Positions 44,278-53,092 of a stretch of 64,000 nt of DNA are shown piece by piece. The DNA is from Syntrophaceae bacterium. GTDB taxonomy: Bacteria > Desulfobacterota > Syntrophia > Syntrophales > UBA2192. The notes under the pieces are model-generated. The model saw only the letters and a list, made by a program, of their open reading frames with translations. It had not been told where the DNA came from and made no database searches. Location: the NCBI GenBank assembly GCA_013177795.1, contig JABLXY010000002.1:310001-374000 (forward strand). The letters are read 5' to 3'. Made by a program: the position numbers and the translations under genes. Each line of letters opens with the position of its first letter. Positions within the stretch are counted from its first letter, which is position 1.

Positions 44278-45504
44278 ATGCGGATCCTGATGTTCGGGTG
44301 GGAGTTTCCCCCGGCGATCAGCGGGGGGCTCGGGACGGCGTGCTTCGGCATGACGAAGGCCCTGGCGCAGAGAGGCCACCGGATCATCTTCGTGATTCCC
44401 GTCCTTCCGGAGCCGGGCCGCCCGTCGCACGTGACGCTCATCGCGGCCTCCGCGTTCGCCGATGCGGCCGGGGGCCGGGCCCCTGCGGGGGTCGCCGTGC
44501 GGCCCGTCGAGTCGCCCCTGAGGCCCTACATAGCGCCGCCGGAGTATGGGCGTCTCAGGGAGAGCCTCCTGGCGAGCCCGGGGCCTTACGGCCCCGATCT
44601 GTTCTCGGAGGCCGAGCGCTACGCGCAAGCCGCGGGTCTCATCGCCCGCCGGGTCGCGTTCGACGTCATCCACGCCCACGAGTGGCTCACGGTGCCGGCG
44701 GCCCTCCGCGCACGGCGCGTCAGCGGCCGCCCCGTCGTCCTGCACGTCCACGCCCTGGAGTCCGACCGCAGCGGCGGGTCCGCCGACGCCCGCATCGTCG
44801 CCATCGAGCGGCAGGGCCTGCAGGAGGCGGACCTCGTCATCGCCGTGAGCCGTTACACGAAGCGCATGATCGTGGAGCGATACGGGATCGACCCGGGGAA
44901 GATCCGCGTCGTCCACAACGCCGTTTCGCGAAGCGAGGCGGCGGCGGGCGGCCCGAAACCGTTCGGCGGGAAGATCGTCCTGTTCCTGGGGCGGATCACG
45001 CACCAGAAGGGCCCCGCGGTGTTCGTCGAGGCGGCCGCGAAGGTCCTCCGCGCCCTGCCCGATGTCACGTTCGTGATGGCGGGAAGCGGCGATCTGATGC
45101 CGCAGATGATCGAGCGCGTGGCCGAGCTCGGCCTGGGGGGCCGGTTCCTCTTCACGGGGTTCCTGCGCGGCGAGGAGGTGGAGCGCATGTATGCCGCAAG
45201 CGACCTCTACGTCATGCCCAGCGTCTCCGAGCCCTTCGGGATCGCCCCGCTCGAGGCGATGCGTTCCGATGTGCCGGTGATTATCTCGAGGCAGTCCGGT
45301 GTCGCCGAGGTCCTCCACCATGCCCTGCAGGTCGACTTCTGGGACGTGGACGAACTCGCGGGCAAGATCTGCGCGGTCCTGACCTACGAGGCCCTGGCCC
45401 GCGAGATGGTCGAGCGCAGCCGCGAGGAACTCGCCGGGATCACCTGGGACCGTGCCGCCCGGCAGATCGAGGACGTCTACCGGGAGGTGACAGGGAACCG
45501 GTGA
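44278..45504 (+). CDS. GT4 glycosyltransferase, glycogen/alpha-glucan synthase-like
   Basis: A 408-residue GT-B transferase. FGWEFPPAISGGLGTACFGM is the N-terminal glycine-rich donor loop; the C-terminal domain has LFLGRITHQKG and the EPFGIAPLEAM (E-X7-E) motif. It heads an operon with a GH57-like protein and a glycogen synthase/phosphorylase fusion, so alpha-glucan or maltosyl transfer is likely. Donor specificity (ADP- or UDP-glucose) is not evident. Only a weak AAGGG lies upstream of the ATG. Confidence 0.85.
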   Translation: MRILMFGWEFPPAISGGLGTACFGMTKALAQRGHRIIFVIPVLPEPGRPSHVTLIAASAFADAAGGRAPAGVAVRPVESPLRPYIAPPEYGRLRESLLASPGPYGPDLFSEAERYAQAAGLIARRVAFDVIHAHEWLTVPAALRARRVSGRPVVLHVHALESDRSGGSADARIVAIERQGLQEADLVIAVSRYTKRMIVERYGIDPGKIRVVHNAVSRSEAAAGGPKPFGGKIVLFLGRITHQKGPAVFVEAAAKVLRALPDVTFVMAGSGDLMPQMIERVAELGLGGRFLFTGFLRGEEVERMYAASDLYVMPSVSEPFGIAPLEAMRSDVPVIISRQSGVAEVLHHALQVDFWDVDELAGKICAVLTYEALAREMVERSREELAGITWDRAARQIEDVYREVTGNR

Positions 45505-45539
45505 GAGGCCTTCCCTGCCTTCGTCTTTTCCTGTCACCT
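45485..45539 (+). other. Long-range stem over the glycosyltransferase stop codon
   Basis: AGGTGACAGG (45485-45494), the last sense codons, pairs perfectly with CCTGTCACCT (45530-45539), enclosing the stop codon in a 35-nt loop. It could slow termination, protect the 3' end or mark the junction with the next gene. Confidence 0.45.
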
Positions 45540-45608
45540 GCCGCCGGATACCCTGCGTGATCGGTTGCCGGCAAAGAAGATCAGCGATGTCCGGCGAGAC
45601 GGTGCAGA

Positions 45609-46745
45609 ATGCCGACTGTCGTGCTCCATCTTGATTTCCACCTCCCGCTGCGGTTGAGGAAGTTCGGCTTCTTCGACATCGGGCAGGGGCGGGACTATTT
45701 TGACGGGGAAGAGAGCCGCGCGGCCCTCGTGCGGTTCGCCGAGGGGTTCGCCCTGCCGGCCACGGCGCTGATGCTGCGGCTCGTCCGGCGGCACCGGGGA
45801 CGGTTCCGGGTTTCCCTCTCGGTCTCTGGCATGCTTCTTGAACAATTGGAGAAGGGGCAAAAGCCGCTCCTGGAAAGCTTCCGGAGGCTGACGGACACGG
45901 GCTTCGCGGAGTTCGTGTGCGGGACCTCCCACCACTCGCTTGCGTCGCTCTTCTCGGAGGCGGAATTCCGCCGTCAGATCGCCCTGCACCGCCGGATGAT
46001 CCGGTCCCGGTTCGGCCAGGCCCCGAAGGTCTTTCGCAACACCGACGGCATCTTCGACGACGCCGTTGCGCGCATCGCCCGCTCGATGGGCTTCCGGGTG
46101 ATCCTGGCCGGGGGGGCGCGCGACCGGGACACCGGCGAGCCGTGCACGCCCTGGCGGTACGGGACGCTGACGGTGCTGCCCCGGCACGGCCGGCTCTCCG
46201 ACGACATGGTGCGGCAGGAACCCGGAGCGTTTGCCGTGCAGCTGGCCGAGGGCTTTGGCGGGGACGAGGTCATCAGCCTCGTGACGGACTGCGGGCGCTT
46301 CGGGGAAGCCGACCCGGGCGGCCCGGCGCTGATTCGCTTTCTCGAGACTGTCCCCGGCCTGCTGCTGAGGCGGCGCAACTGGCATTTTTGCACGCCCTCC
46401 GAGGCGGCGGCGCTCTGGGCGCAGGCCCCGGCGGTCCGGCCGTTCCCGCCGGGGACGGGGCGAGAGGCCTGCCTCGCGAACCACCTGCAGCGTGACGCCG
46501 CGGATACGCTCTTCGCGATGGAGGGGCGGGTCCGCCGGTCAGGCAGCCGAAGGCTTCTGAACACCTGGCGCAGGCTCCAGGCGTCGGACTACCTGGACCG
46601 CATGTCCACCAAAGGTCTGTCGGAAGGGGTCCCGGGCGGCAACGGCGCCGACTTCGCATCCCCGTACGACACCTATATCCATACCATGAATATCCTGAAA
46701 GACCTCTCCGGCAGGGTCGAGGGAAGGTCGGGGGTTCGTCCATGA
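45609..46745 (+). CDS. GH57-like protein with altered catalytic motif
   Basis: A 378-residue protein resembling the (beta/alpha)7 barrel of GH57 alpha-amylases: an HLPLRLRKFGFFD start equivalent to the HQP region, VFRNTDGIFDDAVARIARSM and SLVTDCGRFGEAD. In active GH57 amylases the RNTE motif supplies the nucleophile Glu; here the residue is Asp146. The acid/base Asp (Asp227) seems kept. Amylase-like GH57 homologues lacking catalytic residues are known. The stop overlaps the next start (ATGA). It may bind rather than hydrolyse glucan. Confidence 0.72.
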   Translation: MPTVVLHLDFHLPLRLRKFGFFDIGQGRDYFDGEESRAALVRFAEGFALPATALMLRLVRRHRGRFRVSLSVSGMLLEQLEKGQKPLLESFRRLTDTGFAEFVCGTSHHSLASLFSEAEFRRQIALHRRMIRSRFGQAPKVFRNTDGIFDDAVARIARSMGFRVILAGGARDRDTGEPCTPWRYGTLTVLPRHGRLSDDMVRQEPGAFAVQLAEGFGGDEVISLVTDCGRFGEADPGGPALIRFLETVPGLLLRRRNWHFCTPSEAAALWAQAPAVRPFPPGTGREACLANHLQRDAADTLFAMEGRVRRSGSRRLLNTWRRLQASDYLDRMSTKGLSEGVPGGNGADFASPYDTYIHTMNILKDLSGRVEGRSGVRP

Positions 46746-49700
46746 GTACCGAGAGAAAAGACTGCCTGTTCGAGGTGAGCTGGGAGGTCTGCAACCAGGT
46801 GGGGGAGGTCTATGCCGCCGTGCGAAGCAAGATCCCCGCAACGGTGGGCGCCTTCGGGGACCGTTACGTCCTGCTGGGGCCTGACCTGAAGAACAACCCG
46901 GAGTTCGAGGAGACCGAGGAGGACTACTGGCTCTCCATCCGGGAGAACACGGCCATCAAGGACATCCCCTGCCGCTTCGGCCGCTGGAAGGTGCCGGGCG
47001 AGCCGCGGGTCATCCTGGTGAACTTCACGAAGAAGTACAACAAGGACCAGCTGCTCTTCCAGCTCTGGGAGGATTACGGCGTCGACTCCATCTCCGGCGG
47101 CTGGGACTACGTCGAGCGGGTCATGTTCGGCTATGCCTGCGGGGAGGTCGTCGAGACGCTCCACAACCTCAAGGTGAAGCCGAAGGGGCTGCGGACCGTC
47201 GCCCTGTTCCACGACTGGGTGTGCGGGGCGGGCCTGCTGGCCGTGAAGAAAAAGGTCCCCGAGGCCGGGACGGTGCTCACGCTGCACTCCACCGTCCTGG
47301 GGCGGACGCTGGCCGCCTCGGGCATGGACATCTACGCCGAGATGGAGCACATCTCGCCCCAGCGCGAGGCCGCCGCCCACAACTGTGCCGCCCAATACTC
47401 CCTGGAGGCCGCCTGCGCCCGCGAGGCCGACTGCCTCACGGCGGTGAGCGACATCACGGGGCTCGAGGCGAAGAACTTCCTGGGCCGCTCCCCCGACGTG
47501 GTGACACCCAACGGCATCGATGCGGCGAGCATCCCCGACCTGGCCGAGTCGCGCGGTGCGGCGCTCAGGGCCCGCGAACGCATCCTCGCCGCCGCCGCGA
47601 GGTTCCTGCGAAGGCCGCTGCCCGCCGACACGAAGATCCTGATGACCTCCGGGCGCTACGAGTTCCACAACAAGGGTGTGGACGTCTTCCTGCAGGCGCT
47701 GGGGCGGCTGGACCGGGAGATGGCCGGAAACCGCAGCGTCCTTGCGCTGTTGTGCCTCGTGGGGGGCCACATGGACCTCGTGCCGTCCCTCCAGGCGGGT
47801 GCCGCCAAGCCCGACGGCGGGCCCGTCCCGATCGCGACGCACCGCCTCAGCTACGAGGCCTCGGACCCGATCCTCGAGACCTGCAGCCGCCTGGGCCTGA
47901 AGAACGGCCCCCAGAACCGGGTCAGCGTCATCTTCAACCCCGCCTACCTGGACGGCCACGACGGCCTGTTCGACATGACCTACTCCGACCTCCTCTCGGG
48001 CTGCGACCTGGGGGTGTTCCCGGCCTACTACGAGCCCTGGGGCTACTCGCCCCACGAGTGCGCCGCCCACGCCGTTCCCGCCGTCACCGTGGACCAGGGG
48101 GGCTTCGGCCCCTGGGTGCTCGCCACGGCGGGCGAGAGCCGGGGCGTCCGGGTTCTCAGGCGGCGGGGCCTCGACACGGCGTCCATCGTCGAAGGCCTCT
48201 ACGGCATCCTCAACGAATTCGTCGGCCTCACCGACGAAGAACTCCTGCAGCAGCGGCGCGAGGCCCGCCGGATCGCCCTCAGGGCCGGCTGGGAGACCTT
48301 CTTCCCCGAGTACCTGCGGGCCTTCGAGAGGGCGCTGGCCGGTGCCCAGGCGCGCGCCGCGCGGATCGGCGAGACGCGCGGGGAGATGCGCCACGTCTTT
48401 TCCAGTTCGGGCTCGAGCCAGCCGCATTTCCGCACCTTCACGGCCGTCGTCAACCTGCCCCCGAAGATCGTGCGCCTCCGGGAGCTGGCCTACAACCTCT
48501 GGTGGTCCTGGAACCCCGAGGCCCTGGATCTCTTCTCGCTTCTCGACCCCAAGCTCTGGGAGCAGATGGGCAACAACCCCGTGCGCATGCTCGAGACGGT
48601 GAGCCCCGAGCGTCTCTCCGAGGCGGCCGACAACGAGAGCTATACGAACCTCTACGCCCGCATCCTGCAGCGCTTCGACGACTACATGGGTGAGCGGGGG
48701 CTGACCAAGGCCGCGGCGGGCCTCAACAACATCAAGTGGTCGGCGCCGGTGGCCTACTTTTCCACGGAGTACGGCATCCACGAGAGCCTGCCCATCTACT
48801 CCGGCGGGCTCGGCGTGCTCTCCGGCGACACGCTCAAGACGGCGAGCGACCTCAACATCCCCATGGTGGGCGTGGGGCTTCTCTACAAGTGCGGCTACTT
48901 CAAGCAGTCCATCGACAAGGACGGCATCCAGCAGGCCGAGTACGTGGAGAGCGACTTCTCCAACATGCCCGTCCAGATCGTCCAGGACGACCGCGGCAAC
49001 GAGGTGCAGATCGCGGTCGAACTGCCCGGGCGCACGCTGTACGCCTGCATCTGGGAGGTGAAGGTGGGGCGGATCTCGCTCTACCTGCTCGACACCGACG
49101 TGACCCGCAACACCGCCCAGGACCGCAAGATCACCGACCGGCTCTACACGGCCGACCAGCGCACCCGCATCGAGCAGGAGATCCTGCTCGGCATGGGGGG
49201 CGTGCGGCTGCTCGAGAAACTCGGCATCCGGCCCCGGGTCTGGCACATCAACGAGGGGCACTCGGCCTTCATGCTCCTGGAGCGGATCAGCAAGCTCATG
49301 ACCGAGGAGGGCCTCTCCTTCGACGAGGCCGAGGAGGTCGTCCGCGGCAGCACCGTCTTCACGACCCACACCCCCGTCGAGGCGGGCAACGAGCGCTTCA
49401 GCAAGGACCTCATGGAGTACTACTTCTCGGGGTTCGTCAAGCGCGCGGGGATCACCTGGTCGCAGTTCTCGAACCTCGGGCGCAAGGAGATCGGCGAGGA
49501 CAGGCCCTTCTTCATGACGAACCTGGCGCTGAAGCTCTCCCACCGCAGCAATGCCGTCAGCCGTCTCCACGGGGCGGTGGCGCGGCGCATGTGGCGCGAC
49601 GTCTGGAAGGGCTTCCACGACTCCGACATCCCCATCCAGTACGTCACCAACGGCGTCCACATGCTGTCCTGGGTGGCGCCGCGGATGAAGGAGGTCCTGG

Positions 49701-50992
49701 ACACCTACCTGGGCCTCGACTGGGACCGCAGCATCGGCGACCCCAAGCGCTGGAAGCGGGTCCACAACATCCCCGATTCCGTCTTCTGGCGCGTGCGCTA
49801 CGAGCTCAAGCAGAACCTGGTCAACTACCTGCGTGAGCACATCTCGCGCCACTGGGTGGCCTACGGGTACTCGAAGACCTGGCGCGAGGAGGTGCTGGGG
49901 CGGATGAACCCGGCGGCCCTGTGGATCGGCTTCGCGCGGCGGTTTGCGCCCTACAAGAGGGCCGACCTGCTGCTCTCGGACCTCGAGCGCCTCGAGCGGA
50001 TCCTCTCCAGCGAGACGCGGCCCGTCCACGTCGTCTACGCCGGCAAGGCCCACCCCAACGACCAGATGGGGAAGGACCTGGTCCGCAAGGTCATCGAGAT
50101 GACGCGCGACGAGCGGTTCCGGGGCAAGATCTTCTTCATCGAGGACTACGGCATCGAGTCGGCGCGCTACCTCGTCCAGGGCGTCGACGTGTGGCTCAAC
50201 ACCCCCCGCCGCCCCCTGGAGGCGAGCGGCACGAGCGGCATGAAGGTGGCCATCAACGGGGCGATCAACCTCAGCGTCTGCGACGGATGGTGGGCCGAGG
50301 GCTACGACGGTACCAACGGCTGGGTGATCGGGCCCGTCGTGCGGGACCTGACGGAGGAGGTCCCCGTCTCCGACGAGGCCGACGCCGCCGCGCTGTTCGC
50401 CCTGCTGGAGGAATCGACGGTGCCGCTCTTCTACGACCGGGACCCGTCGGGGATCCCCCAGAAGTGGATCCACATGGCCAAACGGTCCATGGAGACGCTC
50501 GTGCCCCAGTTCAACACGGAGCGGATGCTCCTGGAGTACTACGCCAAGATGTACATCCCCGCGGCCGAGCGGGAGATGGATCTCGTGAAGGACGGGTTCC
50601 GCCTCGCGAAGGACGTGGCCGACTGGAAGCGCAAGGTCCCCATGCGGTTCTCCTCCACGCGCCTGCTCGAGGTGAGCGTCGAGGGGATCACGGGCGACTG
50701 CGTCTTCGTGGGCAACCCCTTCGTCGTGAGTGTCCGGGTGGACCCGGGGAAGCTGGAGCCCGAGGAGGTTCTTGCCGAGCTGGTCATCGGGAGGCGCGAC
50801 GGCCAGGAGTTCATCGGCGAGCCCGACTGCGTGCCGCTGACGCTGATGGGCAAGGACGCCTCGGGGATCCTCACCTTCACGGGCGTCTACATCGTGAAGG
50901 AAAACGGCCCCCACCTCTACGGCGTGCGCGTGCTTCCCTGGAACCGCAACCTGGCCGGAAAGCAGGATACGGGGCTGGTGCTGTGGGGATGA
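46742..50992 (+). CDS. Glycogen synthase (GT3-like) fused to alpha-glucan phosphorylase (GT35)
   Basis: A 1416-residue two-enzyme fusion. Residues 1 to about 550 resemble GT3 glycogen synthase (FEVSWEVCNQVGEVYAAVRS, FHDWVCGAGLLAVKKKVPEA, VVTPNGID, YYEPWGYSPHECAAH). From about 575 comes an alpha-glucan phosphorylase of the Thermotoga type: a DUF3417-like start (LRELAYNLWWSWNPEALDLF), HINEGHSAF, and the PLP site EASGTSGMKVAINGA. Synthesis and phosphorolysis of the same polymer would be physically linked. It is coupled by ATGA to the GH57-like gene. A sequencing join is unlikely because one frame runs throughout. Confidence 0.92.
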   Translation: MSTERKDCLFEVSWEVCNQVGEVYAAVRSKIPATVGAFGDRYVLLGPDLKNNPEFEETEEDYWLSIRENTAIKDIPCRFGRWKVPGEPRVILVNFTKKYNKDQLLFQLWEDYGVDSISGGWDYVERVMFGYACGEVVETLHNLKVKPKGLRTVALFHDWVCGAGLLAVKKKVPEAGTVLTLHSTVLGRTLAASGMDIYAEMEHISPQREAAAHNCAAQYSLEAACAREADCLTAVSDITGLEAKNFLGRSPDVVTPNGIDAASIPDLAESRGAALRARERILAAAARFLRRPLPADTKILMTSGRYEFHNKGVDVFLQALGRLDREMAGNRSVLALLCLVGGHMDLVPSLQAGAAKPDGGPVPIATHRLSYEASDPILETCSRLGLKNGPQNRVSVIFNPAYLDGHDGLFDMTYSDLLSGCDLGVFPAYYEPWGYSPHECAAHAVPAVTVDQGGFGPWVLATAGESRGVRVLRRRGLDTASIVEGLYGILNEFVGLTDEELLQQRREARRIALRAGWETFFPEYLRAFERALAGAQARAARIGETRGEMRHVFSSSGSSQPHFRTFTAVVNLPPKIVRLRELAYNLWWSWNPEALDLFSLLDPKLWEQMGNNPVRMLETVSPERLSEAADNESYTNLYARILQRFDDYMGERGLTKAAAGLNNIKWSAPVAYFSTEYGIHESLPIYSGGLGVLSGDTLKTASDLNIPMVGVGLLYKCGYFKQSIDKDGIQQAEYVESDFSNMPVQIVQDDRGNEVQIAVELPGRTLYACIWEVKVGRISLYLLDTDVTRNTAQDRKITDRLYTADQRTRIEQEILLGMGGVRLLEKLGIRPRVWHINEGHSAFMLLERISKLMTEEGLSFDEAEEVVRGSTVFTTHTPVEAGNERFSKDLMEYYFSGFVKRAGITWSQFSNLGRKEIGEDRPFFMTNLALKLSHRSNAVSRLHGAVARRMWRDVWKGFHDSDIPIQYVTNGVHMLSWVAPRMKEVLDTYLGLDWDRSIGDPKRWKRVHNIPDSVFWRVRYELKQNLVNYLREHISRHWVAYGYSKTWREEVLGRMNPAALWIGFARRFAPYKRADLLLSDLERLERILSSETRPVHVVYAGKAHPNDQMGKDLVRKVIEMTRDERFRGKIFFIEDYGIESARYLVQGVDVWLNTPRRPLEASGTSGMKVAINGAINLSVCDGWWAEGYDGTNGWVIGPVVRDLTEEVPVSDEADAAALFALLEESTVPLFYDRDPSGIPQKWIHMAKRSMETLVPQFNTERMLLEYYAKMYIPAAEREMDLVKDGFRLAKDVADWKRKVPMRFSSTRLLEVSVEGITGDCVFVGNPFVVSVRVDPGKLEPEEVLAELVIGRRDGQEFIGEPDCVPLTLMGKDASGILTFTGVYIVKENGPHLYGVRVLPWNRNLAGKQDTGLVLWG

Positions 50993-51001
50993 GGGGGATT
51001 G

Positions 51002-51226
51002 CTATTTTCTCCCGATGAACCAGAAGATGAGCGTGAGGACGACGCTGATGAGGATGCTCGTGGCCAGGGGGAAATAGAAGGTGAACTTCTCCCCCTTGAT
51101 CGTGATGTCGCCGGGCAGGCGCCCGATCCAGGGGATTTTCCCGCCCATGACGATCAGGACGCCGACGATCGCGATGACGAGGCCGATGATGATCAGGGTC
51201 TTGCCGAAATCGAAGAAGCCGCCCAT
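51002..51226 (-). CDS. Small membrane protein, DUF2905 family
   Basis: A 74-residue protein with two transmembrane segments (residues about 8-28 and 52-72) around a short loop with PWIGRLPGDITIKGEKFTFY, the DUF2905 signature. No function is established for the family. It ends 9 bp from the convergent phosphorylase fusion. The ribosome-binding site is a plain G-run. Confidence 0.85.
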   Translation of the reverse strand: MGGFFDFGKTLIIIGLVIAIVGVLIVMGGKIPWIGRLPGDITIKGEKFTFYFPLATSILISVVLTLIFWFIGRK

Positions 51227-51284
51227 GGAAGCACCCCCTGCACCCGCCGGAAATGTAGTACGGGATCATCGCGGAGTCAAGGGT

Positions 51285-51347
51285 GCTTCCGCAGGCCGCC
51301 CTCTCCCGTCCCCGCCCTCGGCGGGAGGGGGTGAAGGGGAAGGTTCA
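51285..51347. repeat. G/C-tract hairpin in the DUF2905 - small protein gap
   Basis: CCCTCTCCCGTCCCCGCC and the opposing GGCGGGAGGGGGTGAAGGGG pair imperfectly around CTC. It resembles the second hairpin near 62180. It lies between divergent genes, so it is not simply a terminator. Confidence 0.55.
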
Positions 51348-51455
51348 TAGGACGCCGTCTGATGAAAAAAACAGGGGTGGTCCTACAGCCCCGGGCCCCG
51401 TCCTGTGCTATGCAAAGGACGGTCAAGGGGGTCTGTCTTCGGAAAGGAGATAGAC

Positions 51456-51614
51456 ATGAAGGCAAAGAGCGTCAAGGGCAAGACCAGGAAGACGGAAAAG
51501 AAAGAGATCGTCTGCGGCACCCTGGACAACATCCGGGAAGCCGCGCGCGAGATCGATCCCTCCATGAAGGTGGTCTGGACCAGCGCCGGGTTCTGGGCCT
51601 GCCCCAAGGCCTGA
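51456..51614 (+). CDS. Hypothetical 52-residue basic protein
   Basis: A very small protein: a Lys-rich N-terminus (MKAKSVKGKTRKTEKKEIVC) then GTLDNIREAAREIDPSMKVV and a terminal WTSAGFWACPKA with two cysteines in the whole chain. A textbook AAGGAGATAGAC site precedes the ATG, and a strong terminator follows the stop by 31 bp, which supports it as a real single-gene unit. It was not recognised. Confidence 0.7.
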   Translation: MKAKSVKGKTRKTEKKEIVCGTLDNIREAAREIDPSMKVVWTSAGFWACPKA

Positions 51615-51645
51615 GACGGGGCAACACGGCAGGGACCGGGGAAGG

Positions 51646-51680
51646 GCAGGAGCCCCCGTGGGCAGAACGGGGGCTCCTGC
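51646..51680 (+). terminator. Rho-independent terminator
   Basis: Thirteen-base perfect arms GCAGGAGCCCCCG (51646-51658) and CGGGGGCTCCTGC (51668-51680) around a 9-nt loop, followed by ATTTTGT. It ends the small-protein transcript and faces the zinc-ribbon gene. Confidence 0.88.
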
Positions 51681-51686
51681 ATTTTG

Positions 51687-51875
51687 TCACTGGATGGGGA
51701 CGATGGAGATCTTGAGCTTCTCCCCGCAGTGGCCGCAGTAGATCGTTTTCTCCTTCTCCAGCGTCTTGCCGCAGTACTGGCACTTCAGCAGCAGTTCGGA
51801 TTTGCAGTAGTCGCAGACCGTTTTCCGGGGGTCCTGCGTCTCGAAGGCGCAGTGCTCACAGATGTAGAAGGGCAT
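51687..51875 (-). CDS. Small double zinc-ribbon protein
   Basis: A 62-residue protein with four CxxC knuckles (CEHC, CDYC, CQYC, CGHC), enough to form two zinc ribbons, and a basic/hydrophobic tail (KLKISIVPIQ). A start at 51875 is preferred because AAAGGA lies eight bases upstream; an ATG at 51884 would add three residues. It follows the PflX-like radical-SAM gene. The role is unknown. Confidence 0.8.
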   Translation of the reverse strand: MPFYICEHCAFETQDPRKTVCDYCKSELLLKCQYCGKTLEKEKTIYCGHCGEKLKISIVPIQ

Positions 51876-51911
51876 GAGCGCCATCCTTTCTTCTCGTCCG
51901 TCTCTTCCGCC

Positions 51912-51955
51912 CGAATCCCCCTCCCCCCCTTTTTTGCAAAGGGGGATGACAGGGG
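51912..51955. repeat. Family D element
   Basis: GAATCCCCCTCC, a C-run and TTTTTTGCAAA are followed by GGGGGATGACAGGGGAC, giving a G/C-tract foldback like that at 59225. It fills the gap between two minus-strand genes. Confidence 0.55.
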
Positions 51956-51958
51956 ACT

Positions 51959-52894
51959 TTACTCCCACGTGAAGGGCTCCGCCCTCTCGAAGTCCGGCAC
52001 GAGGTTCTGCTCGTCCACGTCCTGAATGAAGAGATTCTCGAATCCCAGGTCGAGGGCGCGATCCACCACCGTCTCGTATTCCTCGCGCGTCACGCGGCGT
52101 CCCATCAGCGGGTCGTCCGCCACGGCCGGGATCGGCGTGTACTGGGCCATGAGGCTCAGCGGGACCTTCCTGGAGAGGTTCCCGGCGATGAGTCGGACGG
52201 CTTCCAGGCTGTTCTCGACCCGACCGGGCAGGACGAGGTGCCGGATGATCACGCCCCGCCGGGCAATCCCGCCCGCCGTCTGCAGTCTCTCCCCGGCCTG
52301 CCGGATCATTTCCTCGATTGCCTCCAGGGCACGCTCGGCATAGTCGCCCGGCGCCGAGCAGGCCAGGGCGTCCTGCTCGCTGCCGTATTTGAAGTCCGGC
52401 AGCCAGACATCGACGATGCCGTCGAGAAGGGCGATGACGTCCGCCTTCTCGTAGCCGCCGCAGTTGTACACGACCGGGAGGTGCAGCCCCCACTCGCAGG
52501 CCGCCAGGAGGGCCTCAAGGATTGCGGGCAGCTGCGGCGTGGGCGTCACCAGCTCGATGTTGTGACAGCCCTTCAGCGCCAGCTCCAGCATGCGACCCGC
52601 CAGCGCCTCCCGGTCGATCGGCTCCCCCATCCGCTCGCGGCTGATCTGGTAGTTCTGGCAGAAGGGGCACCGGAGGTTGCAGGAGGTGAAAAAGAGGGTC
52701 CCCGCGCCCGCCGTCCCGGTTATGGGCGGCTCCTCGCCGAAGTGGGGCAGGGCCCTTGCGAGGACGGCCCCGGCGCCGAGACCGCAGAACCCCGACTCCC
52801 CCCCGAGGCGGTCAACGCGGCACTCCCGGGGGCACAGGGTGCAGCTGCGCAGCCGCTCCCGCAGGCCGGGGAGGCGTGCCTTCAGGGTTTCCAT
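51959..52894 (-). CDS. PflX-like radical SAM protein (COG1313 type)
   Basis: A 311-residue protein. The N-terminal CTLCPRECRVDRLGGESGFC resembles the cysteine-rich start of PflX-type proteins, followed by PHFGEEPPITGTAGAGTLFF and the radical SAM cluster motif CNLRCPFCQN (Cys72, 76, 79). Pyruvate formate-lyase activating enzymes are relatives, but the target of this subgroup is not established. An ATG start is chosen; an upstream TTG at 52939 would add 15 residues. No glycyl-radical enzyme lies nearby. Confidence 0.87.
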   Translation of the reverse strand: METLKARLPGLRERLRSCTLCPRECRVDRLGGESGFCGLGAGAVLARALPHFGEEPPITGTAGAGTLFFTSCNLRCPFCQNYQISRERMGEPIDREALAGRMLELALKGCHNIELVTPTPQLPAILEALLAACEWGLHLPVVYNCGGYEKADVIALLDGIVDVWLPDFKYGSEQDALACSAPGDYAERALEAIEEMIRQAGERLQTAGGIARRGVIIRHLVLPGRVENSLEAVRLIAGNLSRKVPLSLMAQYTPIPAVADDPLMGRRVTREEYETVVDRALDLGFENLFIQDVDEQNLVPDFERAEPFTWE

Positions 52895-52949
52895 CTTGGG
52901 TCTCGCGTTGGTCACTTGTTCAAATATTCGCGGATGCAAGCGCCCTGAG

Positions 52950-53058
52950 AAGACGGAAGTTAGGAAGCCAGGAAGTTAAGAAGCTCGGAGAATCGGAGGG
53001 CGAGCAATCGTCTTTCGGCCGCTCCAAGCTTCAGAACGTCCCAACTTCTCAGCTTCCG
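52950..53058. repeat. Family A inverted repeat
   Basis: The left arm (52950-52990) carries AAGTTAGG, AAGCCAGG, AAGTTAAG, AAGCTCGG. The right arm (53022-53058), in reverse complement, carries AAGCTGAG, AAGTTGGG, ACGTTCTG, AAGCTTGG. The loop is about 31 nt. It lies just 3' of the patatin gene (stop 34 bp away) and upstream of the PflX-like gene. Confidence 0.75.
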
Positions 53059-53092
53059 CATTTAGAGGATGCGCTCCCTATCAACAAACCGT

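Noticed and set aside
46673-50914. Long minus-strand frame opposite the glycogen fusion
   Set aside because: Antisense shadow of a recognised gene with no domain or ribosome-binding site.
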